Source: Phoronis australis
Taxonomy: Eukaryota; Phoronida; Phoronidae
Direction: 5' to 3'
Length of the DNA: 64,000 nucleotides
Assembly: GCA_002633005.1 (NCBI GenBank)
Contig: NMRA01000344.1
Location: forward strand, 296,499 to 360,498
In this document: positions 47,101 through 60,100 of the stretch, piece by piece
Position numbering within the stretch: position 1 is the first letter of the stretch
Layout of the letters: each line of letters starts with the position of its first letter
Made by a program: the position numbers and the translations under genes
The notes under the pieces: model-generated
The model's database searches: none
The model's input: only the letters and a program-made list of their open reading frames with translations
Told to the model about the DNA's origin: nothing

Positions 47101-49350
47101 GCCAGGAATTATACCACTATTGCCATCAGTACATAGTTCTAAGCAGTTTGGCCTGGTTTAGACAATGTATATTTTATCTGTCTTGTAATCAACATGTGAA
47201 AAACCCTGGTGGTTTTCTCCAGGCTGTAGTATCGTGGTCACTTTTACAAGCATGTGCGGCGTGCATTTCAGTGTATGTAGCGCAGCACACAGTGAATCAA
47301 TGTTGAGTAATCTGACAGAGGTTGGATGTGAATGTCGTTATGAACTATTGTAACTAAAGGTAGGCATATACAAATTATTCAAAATATCATTTTGTAACTA
47401 AAGGAAGGCATATATAAATTATTCACAATATCATTTTTTAACTAAAGGTAGGAGTATACAAGCTATTCACAATATCATTTTGTAACTTAAGGTAGGCATA
47501 TATAAGTTATTCACAATATCATTCTGTAACTAAAGATAGATATATAAAAGTTATTCACAATATCATTTTGTGGTCAAGTACAATTGCTACGCCTGTCATA
47601 TATCGGAAAACTACATATTTTCCAATCATCAGGATTCATGTAAAAATAAATCTTTAAGTTTATCGTCGTTTAGGATCAAAACTAGCTTTCGTGCCAAGCA
47701 GACAAATGATAAGATGTTAATTACAAAATTCCTCCTAAGAAGAACGTGTGTGGTTTAACGAAAATCCTTCCTTTTTTACGTGAAGTGTTCTTTCATAGAA
47801 ATGAATCTGAGTCGATCTCAAAAGAGGACAAGAGCAGCAGAGAAGAAACAGAAAATCACCAAAGTTTCAAAATAACTTTTGGGTTTAACAGACCTCATCA
47901 GCCGCCAGTCTTACTCCTCCGGGTAAAGTGTCCAGCCATCATTTCCAATCACTTAGTTCGCCCTAAACTTACCAATCGTTTCAGTGCCTGCCATAGCAGC
48001 AGAGAACGTTCCAGGAGACAACAAAAGCGTTTACACCCCAACCTATCGTGCACTGTTAACGATATTGAGACTACAGAATTATGGTAAAGGAATGGCGGTT
48101 TTGAGACATCCAGTTGAGGTAACAAAATACAGAAAATTTGAATCTCATACTGGAATTTGCTTACTAGAGTTAGCGACGTTGCGTCCGTCTCTCATGGACT
48201 TCAGCTTGGTCAGTGATGTTATTATTATTCTGGCAAATAGGTGGCGTTTTAACCAGACGGCGTGGCATTGAGGTCAGGACACTATCTAATAAGTGTGAGA
48301 GATGGAACCTTAAACCTCCTCGTTTATTCAGGGAGGGACTCTCGATGCGTTCACGGGGAGCTTCCTTGACACCCCTTCTGAACCAATCTTCCTCACAGTT
48401 TCTGTATTTTTAAGGAATTCTGGATTCATAATGGCCTTTCATCGTTCCAGAATAGTGTAACCTTTAAAATGTGTGGAGAATGCGCACAGGAGCTAAAGAT
48501 GAGAAAACTAACTCTGGTATTTATCAATCTGTGTATTCACACTGTTGTCAAAATTGTTTGTCCTATATCTGGATCAAAATAGCACCATTGTTTGCAATGA
48601 CTGAGAAAGAAACACAATGCTGACCCTGATGTTTCATACAAAATTGAATCGGCCACGTGCCATTGCACGATTAGACCCTTTCCAGAGAGATATTGCAGCA
48701 ATACCACCAACGTGTTACAAAGTGGACAACGTGGTCTTTCTACATTCGATCGTTACATGTAGGTGGCGCATTGTAGTTTTGCAGAGTTTTGGCTGCCAAC
48801 GCAGCCCTAGAGTGGAGATGGGTCCTTCCCTCACGTCCTTATCAAGAGTCTGAAAAAAGGTTTTGTAGCATTCCGAACTCACAAGCACTACTCATGATAA
48901 CTGAAACTGAATAATGCTACAGACTTTTAATCAGTTAATTTACATCAAAAATATCGTTGCATAACAACTGTACTTACAACACTTCAAATGCGAAATGATC
49001 AGATCTTTACGAATGCTGCCAATGCAGTGGTGACTCCGGATGTCCAAATTCACACTACAAACATGAACATATGCCAAGGCTTTGGAATCGTTTGGTTCTA
49101 ATGGATGAAAACAGAATTGCAAAAAGTCTTTTTACGTGACCTTAAACATCGGAACTTGCAATTGGTCAAGTTCAATGTTTAATATTATGGAGTAATACGA
49201 TTTTTTAAAGAAAATTTCAGGAACAAACACACCGTGTCTCTCGAAAGCTTCAAAGCATTCAGTTTCCAGTTAGATGATTAAGAATAATCACTGAGAAACT
49301 AAAACTGTGCTTATACATATCTGTTAAAAATGACTATTGTGTAGAAGAGA
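44183..49350. other. spacer upstream of the P450 gene
   Basis: No gene supported. The P450 promoter must lie just right of 44182, but I see no clear TATA box. The 44-bp satellite at 47349 is the only strong repeat. GAGTTTATCTGTTCCTC occurs at both 34044 and 45071, a hint of a further dispersed repeat. Confidence 0.5.
47349..47568. repeat. 44-bp minisatellite, five copies
   Basis: TGTAACTAAAGGTAGGCATA, then TACAAATTATTCACAATATCATTT, is repeated five times with two to five changes per copy. It is followed by TGTGGTC, where the repeat stops. Confidence 0.93.
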
Positions 49351-49354
49351 ATTT

Positions 49355-49801
49355 ACTTTTGCCGGTGTCTCAGAGGTCCGTCATAGCTTGATTGAGAGCA
49401 GGTATTCTACCATTAGGTGGGTCGGTACTGCGGAATTCCTGTGAATGAACGGAAATGTCGTGTTTGTAAAAACCGAATTGAATATGAAGTTCATTTCATC
49501 TTTGACTGTGAAAAATATACTCATATTCTACAATTTTTATATGGGGTTTAGCCCTATCTCAAATATTCCAAAATGACTTGACAAGTCTAGCAAAATTCAT
49601 TCAAGACGCTTTGCAGGTTAGAAGTAATTACTTGTTTGTAAACTAGTCTGAAGTTGTCAGATTTGAGTGTATACTGTATGTTATGTAATGTTTAATTGTT
49701 ATTATGAGACTGAGGCTGAGGGGTGTGGTGCATATTCTGTATTTGAGATCATGTATTTACTGGCAACTTTGTGTCACTATAATAAATAAATAATAATAGA
49801 T
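49355..49801 (+). pseudogene. 5'-truncated LINE 3' end
   Basis: The translation, with frameshifts and stops, gives LRAGILPLGG, then ERKCRVCKNRIEYEVHFIFD with CEKYTH, and later LAKFIQDALQVRSNYLFVN before a stop. A CxxC...HxxxxC knuckle after an RLRAG...LPL block is the C-terminal end of many animal LINE polymerases. It ends in an AATAAATAAATAATAAT-type simple tail at about 49780-49801, as LINE 3' ends do. Confidence 0.8.
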
Positions 49802-51964
49802 ACAACTGCTGTTCATATTTTACTTCCTATCGAAAACAATGCTGAAAGGAATTTGAAAATAATAGTAGAACGACTATGCTATTTAAACGATGTGATGAAG
49901 ATTTGAACTATTATACTGGCAGCTGAAAGTCTTGTCAGTACTTGATTTGAAATCGCGACGTAACTTCATGACAATACGCAAACAGTGAAACACTAAATGA
50001 TAACTGATCAACCGTTGACTCAGATAAACCATGTTTCACAAAAACACTATTGAAAACAGAGAAGATATCCGAAGGCATCCCAATACGAGATGGAAGGTAC
50101 CATTTTGTTTTCACGGTGGGCACCAATTACTGGTATGGTAATTAACAAGTAGGAACACTTCGTATCACGATTTTTAATTTGTCATCGTATGGAATACTCC
50201 TCTTTGTTGGAACTTGCATGAATCCTTCACCAAAAATGACCAAACAAACGACGCAGACAACAACGATCAATCGAATACGAGATAACTTCATTTGTATTTA
50301 GATAAAATTCCCCCGCCTATAAAATACACATCTCAATTGAGGTTTTTGACATTTTAATGGTTACAAGGTTACCACAGTTCGTCCCAGGAATAGTTACTGA
50401 ATCTATTATATAGTTATTGCGAGGCAATGGATCAATGATATATTTGTGCAAGTGAAATATTTTTGTTTTAAACAAAGAGCAACATTTGATGGAGAAGACA
50501 AACAAAGCAAACTGTCTGCACTCTACAACGTGATCTTCCCAAAACATACTCACGTTTCTTTCTAACAGTTTTCCAACTTCAAATTTGCAGACCGCCAATT
50601 TTATTTGGTGAGCTAGTGCTGGGGTTGAAACGTTTTCAATGCTAGAGTTTCCGTCGGCGTCCCAAGGATTTCCCGTTGCTCATTGCATTTAGTCCAGTGA
50701 AACACGATGGGGCTTGAAATACGGTGAAGATGGCCTAGTTGAGCTGACAATATAGCCTAAGTGAGAAGAAGCTTTGCAACTATAGGTGTTCTAAATGCCC
50801 CCGTCAGCGTCTAATCACAACTCGACACGTACTTTCTAATTGAAAATCGAGCTACTCTATGAAATCATAGACTATATTAGTTGTCTATAATCTATAATGA
50901 AATACATCCGTCGAGAGCGAAATGAACACACTGCCGAGAAAAAAAAAACTTAAGAACATTCTTTTTTTTAGCAGCGCGTGTTACGACGTTCGTCCGCGAT
51001 GAAATTGTACAGGTTTATGCAAAGTTTCAGGTCCTAGCTCAACTAAACAAAAGTATTGATAAAAATTTTGGGATCTGTTTCGGGGAAATCACCCTGTACA
51101 AAAGTACTGAAAATAAACGTTTCTTCTGTAGACATATTACCTAACCCGAAAACGCGCTTTTTGACGCAGAATGTGCCAGTCAAGGGTTCTTGTTTCATCT
51201 GTTGGAAGTCGTTTACATTTCGTTTACTTACGGCTGGCCACACCATGCCAGCATGGTCACCACAGAACTGGATGTGTACAAATCCACGTTGCTGTTGGGC
51301 GACTTGCACTCTACAGAAAACTGCGCAGGCGCAGATGTGACCGAGTGGCCTACCTAACTTACACCCATGGAAAAAATGAAGTTTCGCTAATGTAGAAAAA
51401 AACGCATTCAAGTTTTCACTTTGGTCGCATAGTAAAATACTGAGTATTTATAAATAAACCTCAGTGCATGGAATCGGGAGCTATGGAAGTGGCTAAACAT
51501 TTTATCCACGACACTCTGTCAAGGGGATGTCCATTTTGAAAATCAGGCAACACCCATATTTGCAGACACTTATAAACCGTAGTGAGCCCAGAGACACACA
51601 GTCGAATAAATAAACACCGAGTGGTATTACTGATTCAAATGCTCCAGTTTAACTACAGTGTTAAAGGATACTATCCTTTTTACGGCCCAAAACGCATTTT
51701 TAAGATTATAAATGTATGACATAGACTCTCAGAAGTCATTAAACTTGACTAGAGTTATAATGTAACAAACACAATATTCAGCGTGTTTGAGATTTTATTA
51801 CAAATTGTCAATTCTACATGGTTGACCTAATCGAGCACGAAAACCGGCGACTTGACTAGTTAAGGTGGTTGTATGCGATGGATTTTGGATTTTTGACAGT
51901 TTTTGAATATTTATATTGTTTAAAAGTTTGATTGTTCATTTGCATGTTCATGACAAAATGAATT

Positions 51965-52212
51965 CATGCGCGCACCTAGATTTTAAAAAGAGGGGGTCGA
52001 ATTTCTGACGAAGTGGACTTTTTCCTGACAAAAAAGCGGGAGGACTAAAAACGGGGTACCATATTCAGGACTGTGAAATGTGCGTCTGAGCCTTTTTATT
52101 GGACTTTTGTCTCGAACGTTTTGTTTCTATGAAGCGGACCTTTTTGTCCACTTCGCCAAATGGGGGGGGGGGGCTCGTTTGAGCCTCCCGAGCCCCCGTG
52201 GGTGCGCGCATG
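51965..52212. mobile_element. 248-bp inverted-repeat element, CATGCGCGCACCCAG family, copy 2
   Basis: CATGCGCGCACC at the left is inverted as GGTGCGCGCATG at the right. The body is collinear with 33441-33684. It includes a 10-bp G run next to CACTTCGCCAAATG. Confidence 0.85.
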
Positions 52213-54349
52213 GAATAGACTTGAAAAGTGCATAGTTGTCATTTTTAAAAATCTATGAAAATTTTTTTCCTATAGGACTGCTCATCAGGCTTGGATGGTA
52301 GGAATCTGGGAGCTTAGAAAACAACTGACCGCTTACTTCAGAAAGCCCTTGGTCAAAATGCACAATAGCCCAAGCAGACAAATTGGCTTTGGGTATGACA
52401 AGCATATACAAGTGCCCTCTGGTGTCTTTTTGCCATGTTATGTAAAACTGGAGCATTACATGCACAAATTTTCATTGAAAGTTGACCAAAAGTAGCATGT
52501 GATATCTGTAAAAGCTCGTTATCCCGGTTCATTATTTCCAAGTAGTAGGAACACGCTCACGTTTATTTCTCAGCTATCTTTTGAACAAATTTTACGAAAT
52601 AAAAAATTGGAATCTAATTCAAATTAACCAACCTCAAATCCGTGCCAGGGATTTTATATAATTTTATTACAACTTATTGAAGTTGGAGGTTTGACTTTTT
52701 GTTGTGTGTTTGCCAAATCTCAGAAACAAACAAAGTACAAAAACAGGGTGTCATGATGGTTTCATGGTCATAGTTGTGTATTGGTGACTTAAATAAAACT
52801 ATTGGAAGATTTTGAAATCAATGACAGAATTTTTTGGAAAACCAAACCAAGAAAAATGACCTTTTTAGGAAAACTTAAATATTTTTTATTATCAAAATAA
52901 CTGGTCACTCAAAAAAACATTTTCTTTGCTTTTTCTCAAGTTGTGGGTCACATTTAAGACGACATATCTCAAAGTTTTCACTTTTTACAGATTAACATGG
53001 AAGAACAACAGTGTATCTTCCTCCATTAATTACGCTGAAAATACTCTGTTATTTATCGAGTGGGTTTTAGTTCCGCCAGCAGAGGGTTTGATTGTGACAG
53101 CGAGGGTTTCACGCCAGGGTAATCTCACTAAGTCACGTTTCTTACCAAAAATATCAATTTAAGATCCGGAAATACATCAGCAACGAGGCTATTACAAGTT
53201 TTTCAAAAGATTTTTGAAATTTGCAGATATTTTTTTTAGGCAATCATGTTGCAATTACTAAAAATATCAACACGTTAATATACAAACATTTTGGTATTAC
53301 TGTACTGGTTTATCGATTTGCAGGTGATTTCGTAAACGCTATATCGTAACAATAGAGATTTGTGATTGTGTATTCCATTAAAAAAGTTGAGGTCTTCCAT
53401 CCCATTTTCAATTTTTTAAACGGTGATTTCTTCAATAACAGGCTTAACACTGAATAACATTTTGAGCTATCTATATTCGTGTATTGATGATACGTTTACA
53501 CTACCTGCAATATTTTGGATTGCAACTACATTGTGCTTAATTACCCGTCTTATGGACGAGTTATGCAGGGGTCGCCTATAACAAAATTGTAATGCAATAT
53601 ATTTTCATGAAGCTAAATTTATGACAAAGCTTTATTGATCTACCCATCAATGGACTCAAATAAAGCCTTGATTCTGTGCGAAGTGACTATTTATTATAAC
53701 ACGTTAAGCATTCCAACGATAAGCACTTCAAGTTAACTCCGCATAGTATACTCCTTGTTTGTACAAGGGGTGGCGGTTAATCTCTGTAAGCGACTTATTA
53801 CTTGCCAGTAAGGGTATTGATTTAGAACAAAATACCTGTCTTGACACGCGGCGACATTCATAGACGACTATGTTTATAAATTGCCCACTGGTCAGTTTAA
53901 TTAAACTTTAGCCTGTAACAAGGCGTCCGAGTTACCTTACGTTACCAGTCTTATCTGTATCATGTTTTAAAAGCTAAACGATGCGACTTTTGGCTACACC
54001 GTGTGCACATAAAGACTTAACTGGTAGTTTATAACTTATAAAACGCCCGCCCGACTTCTCTGGGATTGGTTTAGAATTAATGCACCTTACGATATTTGAC
54101 TATTTCGAGCATTTCGGCACCTTTTAAGCGACAAGCTAGGTTTTAGGACAGAATAACGCATTTTGAGGATTACATGTATTGTTGGGTTGGACTGATATCT
54201 TGAAGTTATTAGCTTCAATCAGAGCTATAAAACATCAAATTCAGTTGTTTTTCGTGATTTTGTTACAAGTCGCCTATTCCTAAAGATAATTGCCAATCAT
54301 TCTATCTGAACTCCAAATTTAAATACACAGCTATTTATCGAGACGGATT

Positions 54350-54425
54350 ATCTCAACGAGCAAAATGTTGGACTGCGACCGCGCAGGTTACGCATTCGCC
54401 TGGTTCGGCGCTGAGGGTGATCTAA
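54350..54425 (+). repeat. possible degenerate tRNA-derived SINE head
   Basis: CTCAACGAGCAAAATGTTGG, then ACTGCGACCGCGCAGGTTAC and TTCGCCTGGTTCGGCGCTGA, resembles the D-arm, anticodon and T-arm order of a decayed tRNA promoter region. Box B is poor. Confidence 0.3.
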
Positions 54426-54739
54426 GAAAACCCCCCTCTCTCGCCGACAGTGTCTGACTAAACTAATAATTACGTCACGATAAAACTGGGGACGCTTAGG
54501 TTGAACACCAAGTTGATCTTAAGTTAGGATGTTGCTTAATTACGGCATGCGAACAGAGCAGTTTGCTGTTCCTGGTTGCAAGAAACAGTCTCAAATGGGA
54601 ACTCAGCTATCTTCCTGAACTTTTCAAAGTCAAAGAGAAGATCATAACAAAGATAAATTGATAAAAACATTTATTTTTTAGTAAACAACGACACAAATAC
54701 GAAAACGATTGAGGGAACTTATATTCCGATGTACTAATA

Positions 54740-54888
54740 GGCGGCGCACCATAGGGGGCAGTGGCGGATCTAGGATACCATAAGGGAGGCCAATATGTTG
54801 CCTCCGGGAATTGCCCCCCTCCCCCTAAATCCGCATATGGGGGGCTGGGGGGGTATAACTCACTTTTTTCAGTGCTTCGCCGCTTATG
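54740..54888. mobile_element. nested pair of inverted-repeat elements
   Basis: The outer element begins GGCGGCGCACCATAG and ends GTGCTTCGCCGCTTATG. At its centre sits a second element (54760-54838) from AGTGGCGGATCTAGG to CTAAATCCGCATAT, bounded by GGGGGC on both sides (54754-54759 and 54840-54845). Removing the inner one restores an outer unit like those at 38947. The same pair recurs in the duplicate at 55332. Confidence 0.75.
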
Positions 54889-55331
54889 ATACTACGTACA
54901 TCTTCACAAACAGGCGTTGTACACCTTTACTCCAATTACTAAAAATGTAGAGCAAGTGACCTCCGGTTTATGTGCAGAGTATACATCATGTACATGCCAA
55001 CAGGCATGAAACGTTGACTTGACGCTGCTAGCTACTTGGACTGCGCTGTCCCCGGCTTTGTCGCAAATTGTCCGCCTGGTCGCAATTAGCACAACTGGGA
55101 ACGTGACGTAGTAGTTTCTACAAGAACAAAACATTGTAATTAACATATGGATTGCAGTCGGTATTTACAATAANAAACAGTCTCAAATGGGAACTCAGCT
55201 GTCTTCCTGAACTTTTCAAAGTCAAACAGAAGATCATAACAAAGATAAATTGATAAAAACATTTATTTTTTAGTAAACAACGACACAAATACGAAAACGA
55301 TTGAGGGAACTTATATTCCGATGTACTAATA

Positions 55332-55480
55332 GGCGGCGCACCATAGGGGGCAGTGGCGGATCTAGGATACCATAAGGGAGGCCAATATGTTGCCTCCGGG
55401 AATTGCCCCCCTCCCCCTAAATCCGCCTATGGGGGGCTGGGGGGGTATAACTCACTTTTTTCAGTGCTGCGCCGCCAATG
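55332..55480. mobile_element. second assembled copy of the nested pair
   Basis: Identical in layout to 54740-54888, with CCGCCTATGG in place of CCGCATATGG and GTGCTGCGCCGCC in place of GTGCTTCGCCGCT. It belongs to the N-flanked duplication, so it is probably the other allele rather than an extra insertion. Confidence 0.7.
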
Positions 55481-55943
55481 ATACTACGTACATCTTCACA
55501 AACAGGCGTTGTACACCTTTACTCCGATTACTAAAAATGTAGAGCAAGTGACCTCCGGTTTATGTGCAGAGTATACATCATGTACATGCCAACAGGCATG
55601 AAACGCAGCTTCACGTTGACTTGACGCTGCTAGCTACTTGGACTGCGCTGTCCCCGGCTTTGTCGCAAATTGTCCGCCTGGTCGCAATTAGCACAACTGG
55701 GAACGTGGCGTAGTAGTTTCTACAAGAACAAAACATTGTAATTAACATATGGACTGCAGTCGGTATTTACAATAAACGAAAGACATACGGAGGCCCTAGG
55801 TACAACAGAGAAGGCAACCTTCAATGAAACGGACTTTACTTTTCCACAACGCTGGTTGACAAGAATGTATGCCCCTTTCCCGTTTCTGAGTGAACACAAA
55901 AGAACAAAATAAAACAAATTCTACTTTGAAAACCGTTAAGCAA

Positions 55944-56107
55944 TCAGGGGCGTTTACAGAATTTTAAGTTGGGGGGGGGGCAGGAGAGAGTATTATCCAG
56001 GATTTTGGGCCTCAGACATTCACACTCCCAACACTGCCGAGTGGAGTCTGGGAGAATTTTAGGGGGGGGGGCATGGCCCCCTTGGCCCCCTCTAAATCCG
56101 TCACTGA
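55944..56107. mobile_element. 164-bp inverted-repeat element, copy 1
   Basis: TCAGGGGCGTTTACAGAATT and, at the right, CTAAATCCGTCACTGA are imperfect inverted ends. The interior words GAGTATTA, CCAGGATTTTG, CAGACATTC, CTGGGAGAATTTTAGGGG are shared with 56198-56355. The ends resemble the inner element of the 54760 nest. Confidence 0.7.
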
Positions 56108-56197
56108 CAATATTAGAACTATCAAGCTCTCCTAGCTGGGATTCTTTATTCACCCAAGCCAAATATGTAATGTTGAAAATCTGATATGATGCAAACC

Positions 56198-56355
56198 CGG
56201 GGCGGTTCTAAGATTTTGAGATAGGGAGGGGAGCAGAGTAGAGTATTAACCAGGATTTTGTCCGTCAGACATTCGCACCCTCGAACTGCCAAATGGAATT
56301 GGGGAGAATTTTAGGGGTGCAAGGCGCCCTTGCTCCCCCCTAAACCCGACACTGC
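56198..56355. mobile_element. 158-bp inverted-repeat element, copy 2
   Basis: Same orientation and structure as 55944-56107, only 90 bp downstream, at roughly 75-80 % identity. The ends are CGGGGCGGTTCTAAGATTTT and CCTAAACCCGACACTG. Confidence 0.65.
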
Positions 56356-57137
56356 ATTATTAGGGCTCTAAGTTGGTTGCGTCAAAATAGATTGGGGAAA
56401 TAAAACCCGGTGATCGTAGCTTATTCCACGGGGGTCTTTCATGATACTGAATGCCAAGTAAGCGATTTGTGCTCCCGAAAACCTAAGCATATACAAAATG
56501 TTCACTAGTCCAATTAATCGACAGCACATCGCTTAAAAATTTACCATTTCATAAAAAGATACGGTAGCGCCGAACGAATACGGTAAACAGGGTTATCTTT
56601 AGATAGTTGGGTGGGGTTCTGTTGGGGTGAAGTTGACTTGAGTAAAATGACTCGACAGCCGTAGTAACGAAACCAGTGTGACACAGATGAGAGCCAGTAG
56701 GACGTTGATTTATAGCTGGGAAATAATAGCGGGTAAGTTTTCTTCTTAAATTTTATTGAAATTAAAATTAAAGACAAAGAAATGCAAACGTTATATTTCT
56801 TACAACATTATACTTCTGTTAGGCTACTTTCAATACTTGAATAAAAACACCGGCATGTTTACAAGAAATTTTCTATCATAGTAACTGCACGAATATTGTT
56901 TGCAAAGATTACCTGGCGATTGAACGTTACACATAAAAATGCCGCAGTGGTGATCTGGTCCAAACACTTATTCTGGAAAGCAAAAACGAATCACAGGCTC
57001 TGAATGATAACCTAAGGGTATTATTTTTCACCTTACAATTTCAGGCAGTGCTTTAACGATAGTGTCTTCAGCATCTAAAAAAAGTCGAGACCCATAACGA
57101 GCGAAACCTCTTTTATACAGACTTATCAGGTATCAAC

Positions 57138-60100
57138 ATGCCCAGAATGAATTTTATAGTTTTTGTGGCCTTCATCGCTATATGGAGTACAGCTACGAAT
57201 TCACAGAACGTGACTTCAGTTAAATTTACCTCAACAACTCGGAAAACGGACATCGGAAGTAGCCAAACAACTACCGTTGAAGGCACTACTGAAGATCTTA
57301 CAGCGACAGAGGTGTTGTTCACTACATGGAAGAAAAAGGCGAGTATCAATACACCGAAGGCCTTAACCGCGGCGACAACAGAGAGTGTAGCAGGTCAGAC
57401 AACCGTGAACAGTTTGGACACAACGACCACAAAACAGCCAAAAACGGCTACGCAAGTTGAGCCGAGAATTACACAGTCCAACAAATCAGAGACGATGATT
57501 ACTTCCGATCTTACAAGCACAACATTGCTACAACCATTCCCAAGCATTAACTACACCACGGAAACCACAGTTACTCAGGAAGCTTTGCCGCAAACAAACA
57601 AAACAACTGTACCTACCATCAAATATTCACTAAATACCACGGTCGTCTCATCAACTGTCAAACAAATCAGCACTACACCTATACTGAACACAGTGCACAA
57701 TACGACCACGCCACGAAGCAGAAACACAAAGGCCTCTACCGTTATTCCAGCATCTACCACGCGATCTAGCACCGCACTCTTGCCAAACAATAGTCAGCCA
57801 CTGAATATTACCGTTGCTTCCTTATCAACGAAGAAAGCAACTGTCATGGCAGTGACCAACAGCACACCTTTAATGAGCGCCACAACCTCTCGTGAGGCAA
57901 ACAGCTCCATGATTCCAAACATCAAACGATCATCGCCAGTTTCTCCTACTTCGACAGTGAAAACAAGAACTGCACTGTCGGCATACAACAATTCTACAGT
58001 CCAGCCAACGGTCTCCGAGCAAACTTACACCGAGGCGATGTTGTCAACTGGCAAATCTTCAACGAATGCCACTGTTGTCCCATCAACTATAACAAAACCA
58101 AAAATCTCGTACGAGACCAATACCAACTCTTCAATTGAAGTTACCACAGTGCCAACAACAAATGCACACACTAAGACCACGAACGTTACAGTTAAAAACA
58201 ACAAAACCGCCCCCAAAACCAAACTTTCTACTGCAAAACTTCCAAAAACTACCACACAGAACATTCGCGTCAGTCAGAAACCTTTAACAACGCTACTAAC
58301 ACCAAAACCCACATATGTGACAAAGGCAAAACACCCAGAAAACATCACACGATTGCCAATTAATGTCACTGAAGTGAATACTAAAACCACGAACAACAAC
58401 CTGACAACAACTATAACACCTAAAGCAACAGATACGACAACGACTAAACCCTCAACAAACACCAGCGACACACAAACACTTGTAAATACAACAATCAGGC
58501 CAAATACGACAACAATCAGGCCAAATACAACAAAAATGACAAAGCTGAATATCACAGATGTACCGAAGATCAAGTATTCAAAAATTATCGGTAGCACACA
58601 AACAAGTGTTGTTCAACAGAATACCACAGGTAAGAATAGCACTCGAACAACTCCGGGAAAACAAAACACCAAAGAATTCGCAAACACCAAATATTCAACT
58701 AATAACCCAAGCACACCTACAACTGCAAGTCAGACAAAGAAAACAGCCAAGGTTACCAATCTGGAAACTACGTTTAAACCAAGCACCTCCCATTTGGCGC
58801 GCACTAAACCAGGAAACACCACAGTAGCGCCTATTAGTGTTATTCACCAAAATGCTACAGTAGAGTTTAAAGCCTCTGCAACTTCTGTGAAACCAGACAC
58901 CACGGATAAGCCAAAGACAAAAGTTGTACCTAGCAGCACAGAGAGATACACAACTAACATCCAAAAGAATTCTACAATCATAGGTAACATGTCGACATTT
59001 ACGATGAAACCAAACCCCACCGCTGTGCAGGAAACAGAGTCTCTAGTGAAGACCACAAATGGTAATACAGCTGATCTTCATTTCAATACTACACCCACTC
59101 TTCAAATTACGACAGCTACGGAGACACCCAAAACAACAGACGCTCACACAACTTTCATTCAACCCACAACTACAACCATGCGTAACACAACTGTGGCAAA
59201 AACGAAAAGTGAGCCAGAAACCAGCCTTTCAACGAAAAGTTCCGCGGCAATGACGACACCTATTGATCCAAAAGCTAGAGTCACGAGAAGTACTACAACA
59301 ACACCAGTGAAACCGAACACCAAAAAAACAAAATATTCAGGGAACTCCACAAGCGCAACTACATCTGCTACGCAACCAAATTCTATGGCTAGCCAAAAGA
59401 CGTCGACAATGGCTAAACCGAGCACCACCTATATCCACAAGAAAAACACTTTGGCTGTTACCACGGCTGCATCTGTAACAGGTAATCGGCCGAATGCTAC
59501 AGATTCGCAAAACACTACAGTTTCGATAAAACCAACATTTGTTGGTAACACCGCACGTGAACCTTCAACAGCAGTTCAACCAAAATCCACAATCAAACTT
59601 AACACTTCAACGACTACGTCACTACCAACGTTCTCAGCCACGCAAAACACCACGAGGTCATCAGCCACGCAAAATATCAGAAGATCAACCCTCATAACAG
59701 ATGTACCTACGACTGTTATTCATCGAAATATCACGTATAAACAAAACGCTTCTGCAAGTACAATTAAACACAAAACTACTGACATTTCACTTTCAACTAC
59801 TATCCAACAAAACACGACAGAAATGCTTGAAATGACAACTAATATAATACCGATTTCCACCAACATGCCAAAGACCAAGTCTTCATCAAACACCACCGCT
59901 GTAGCTACGTCTGTTATGAAACCAAATACCACAGTCGTACCTAAAACACTGGTAACTAAGGTAAAATCGAATACTACAATTGAGCGAAAGACCAACTTGT
60001 CAACGTACGCAAGTAGTGCGACGCCACCTGTTGTTCAACCCAATTCTACAGTCATCTATAACTCCTCAACAACTACAGCAAAGCCAAACGCCACATACAT

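Larger units (their letters stand above)
49802..54580. other. spacer, mostly unannotated
   Basis: Contains the inverted-repeat element at 51965-52212 and a tRNA-like stretch near 54350. Open frames around 51043-51411 on both strands have no recognisable family. Confidence 0.45.
54583..55775. repeat. ~590-bp direct duplication across an N
   Basis: 54583-55173 and 55175-55775 are near-identical copies on either side of the single N at 55174. They differ by about ten substitutions and one 10-bp insertion in the second copy (GCAGCTTCAC). The copy-N-copy layout is the same as in the P450 gene. Confidence 0.93.
55776..57137. other. spacer before the mucin gene
   Basis: Contains two related inverted-repeat elements (55944 and 56198). 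The last 100 bp include CTTTTATACAG and ACTTATCAG just before the mucin ATG, so the ATG may sit in a second exon after a 5' UTR intron. No convincing TATA box. Confidence 0.45.

Noticed and set aside
47349-47568. CRISPR-like regular repeats
   Set aside because: The 44-bp units abut directly without unique spacers, and the genome is eukaryotic; it is a satellite. The same holds for the arrays at 13832, 21165, 25907 and 32205.
51043-51411. Overlapping open frames of 122 (minus) and 94 (plus) codons
   Set aside because: Cys- and His-containing but without a spaced metal-binding pattern, splice context or recognisable domain; insufficient support.
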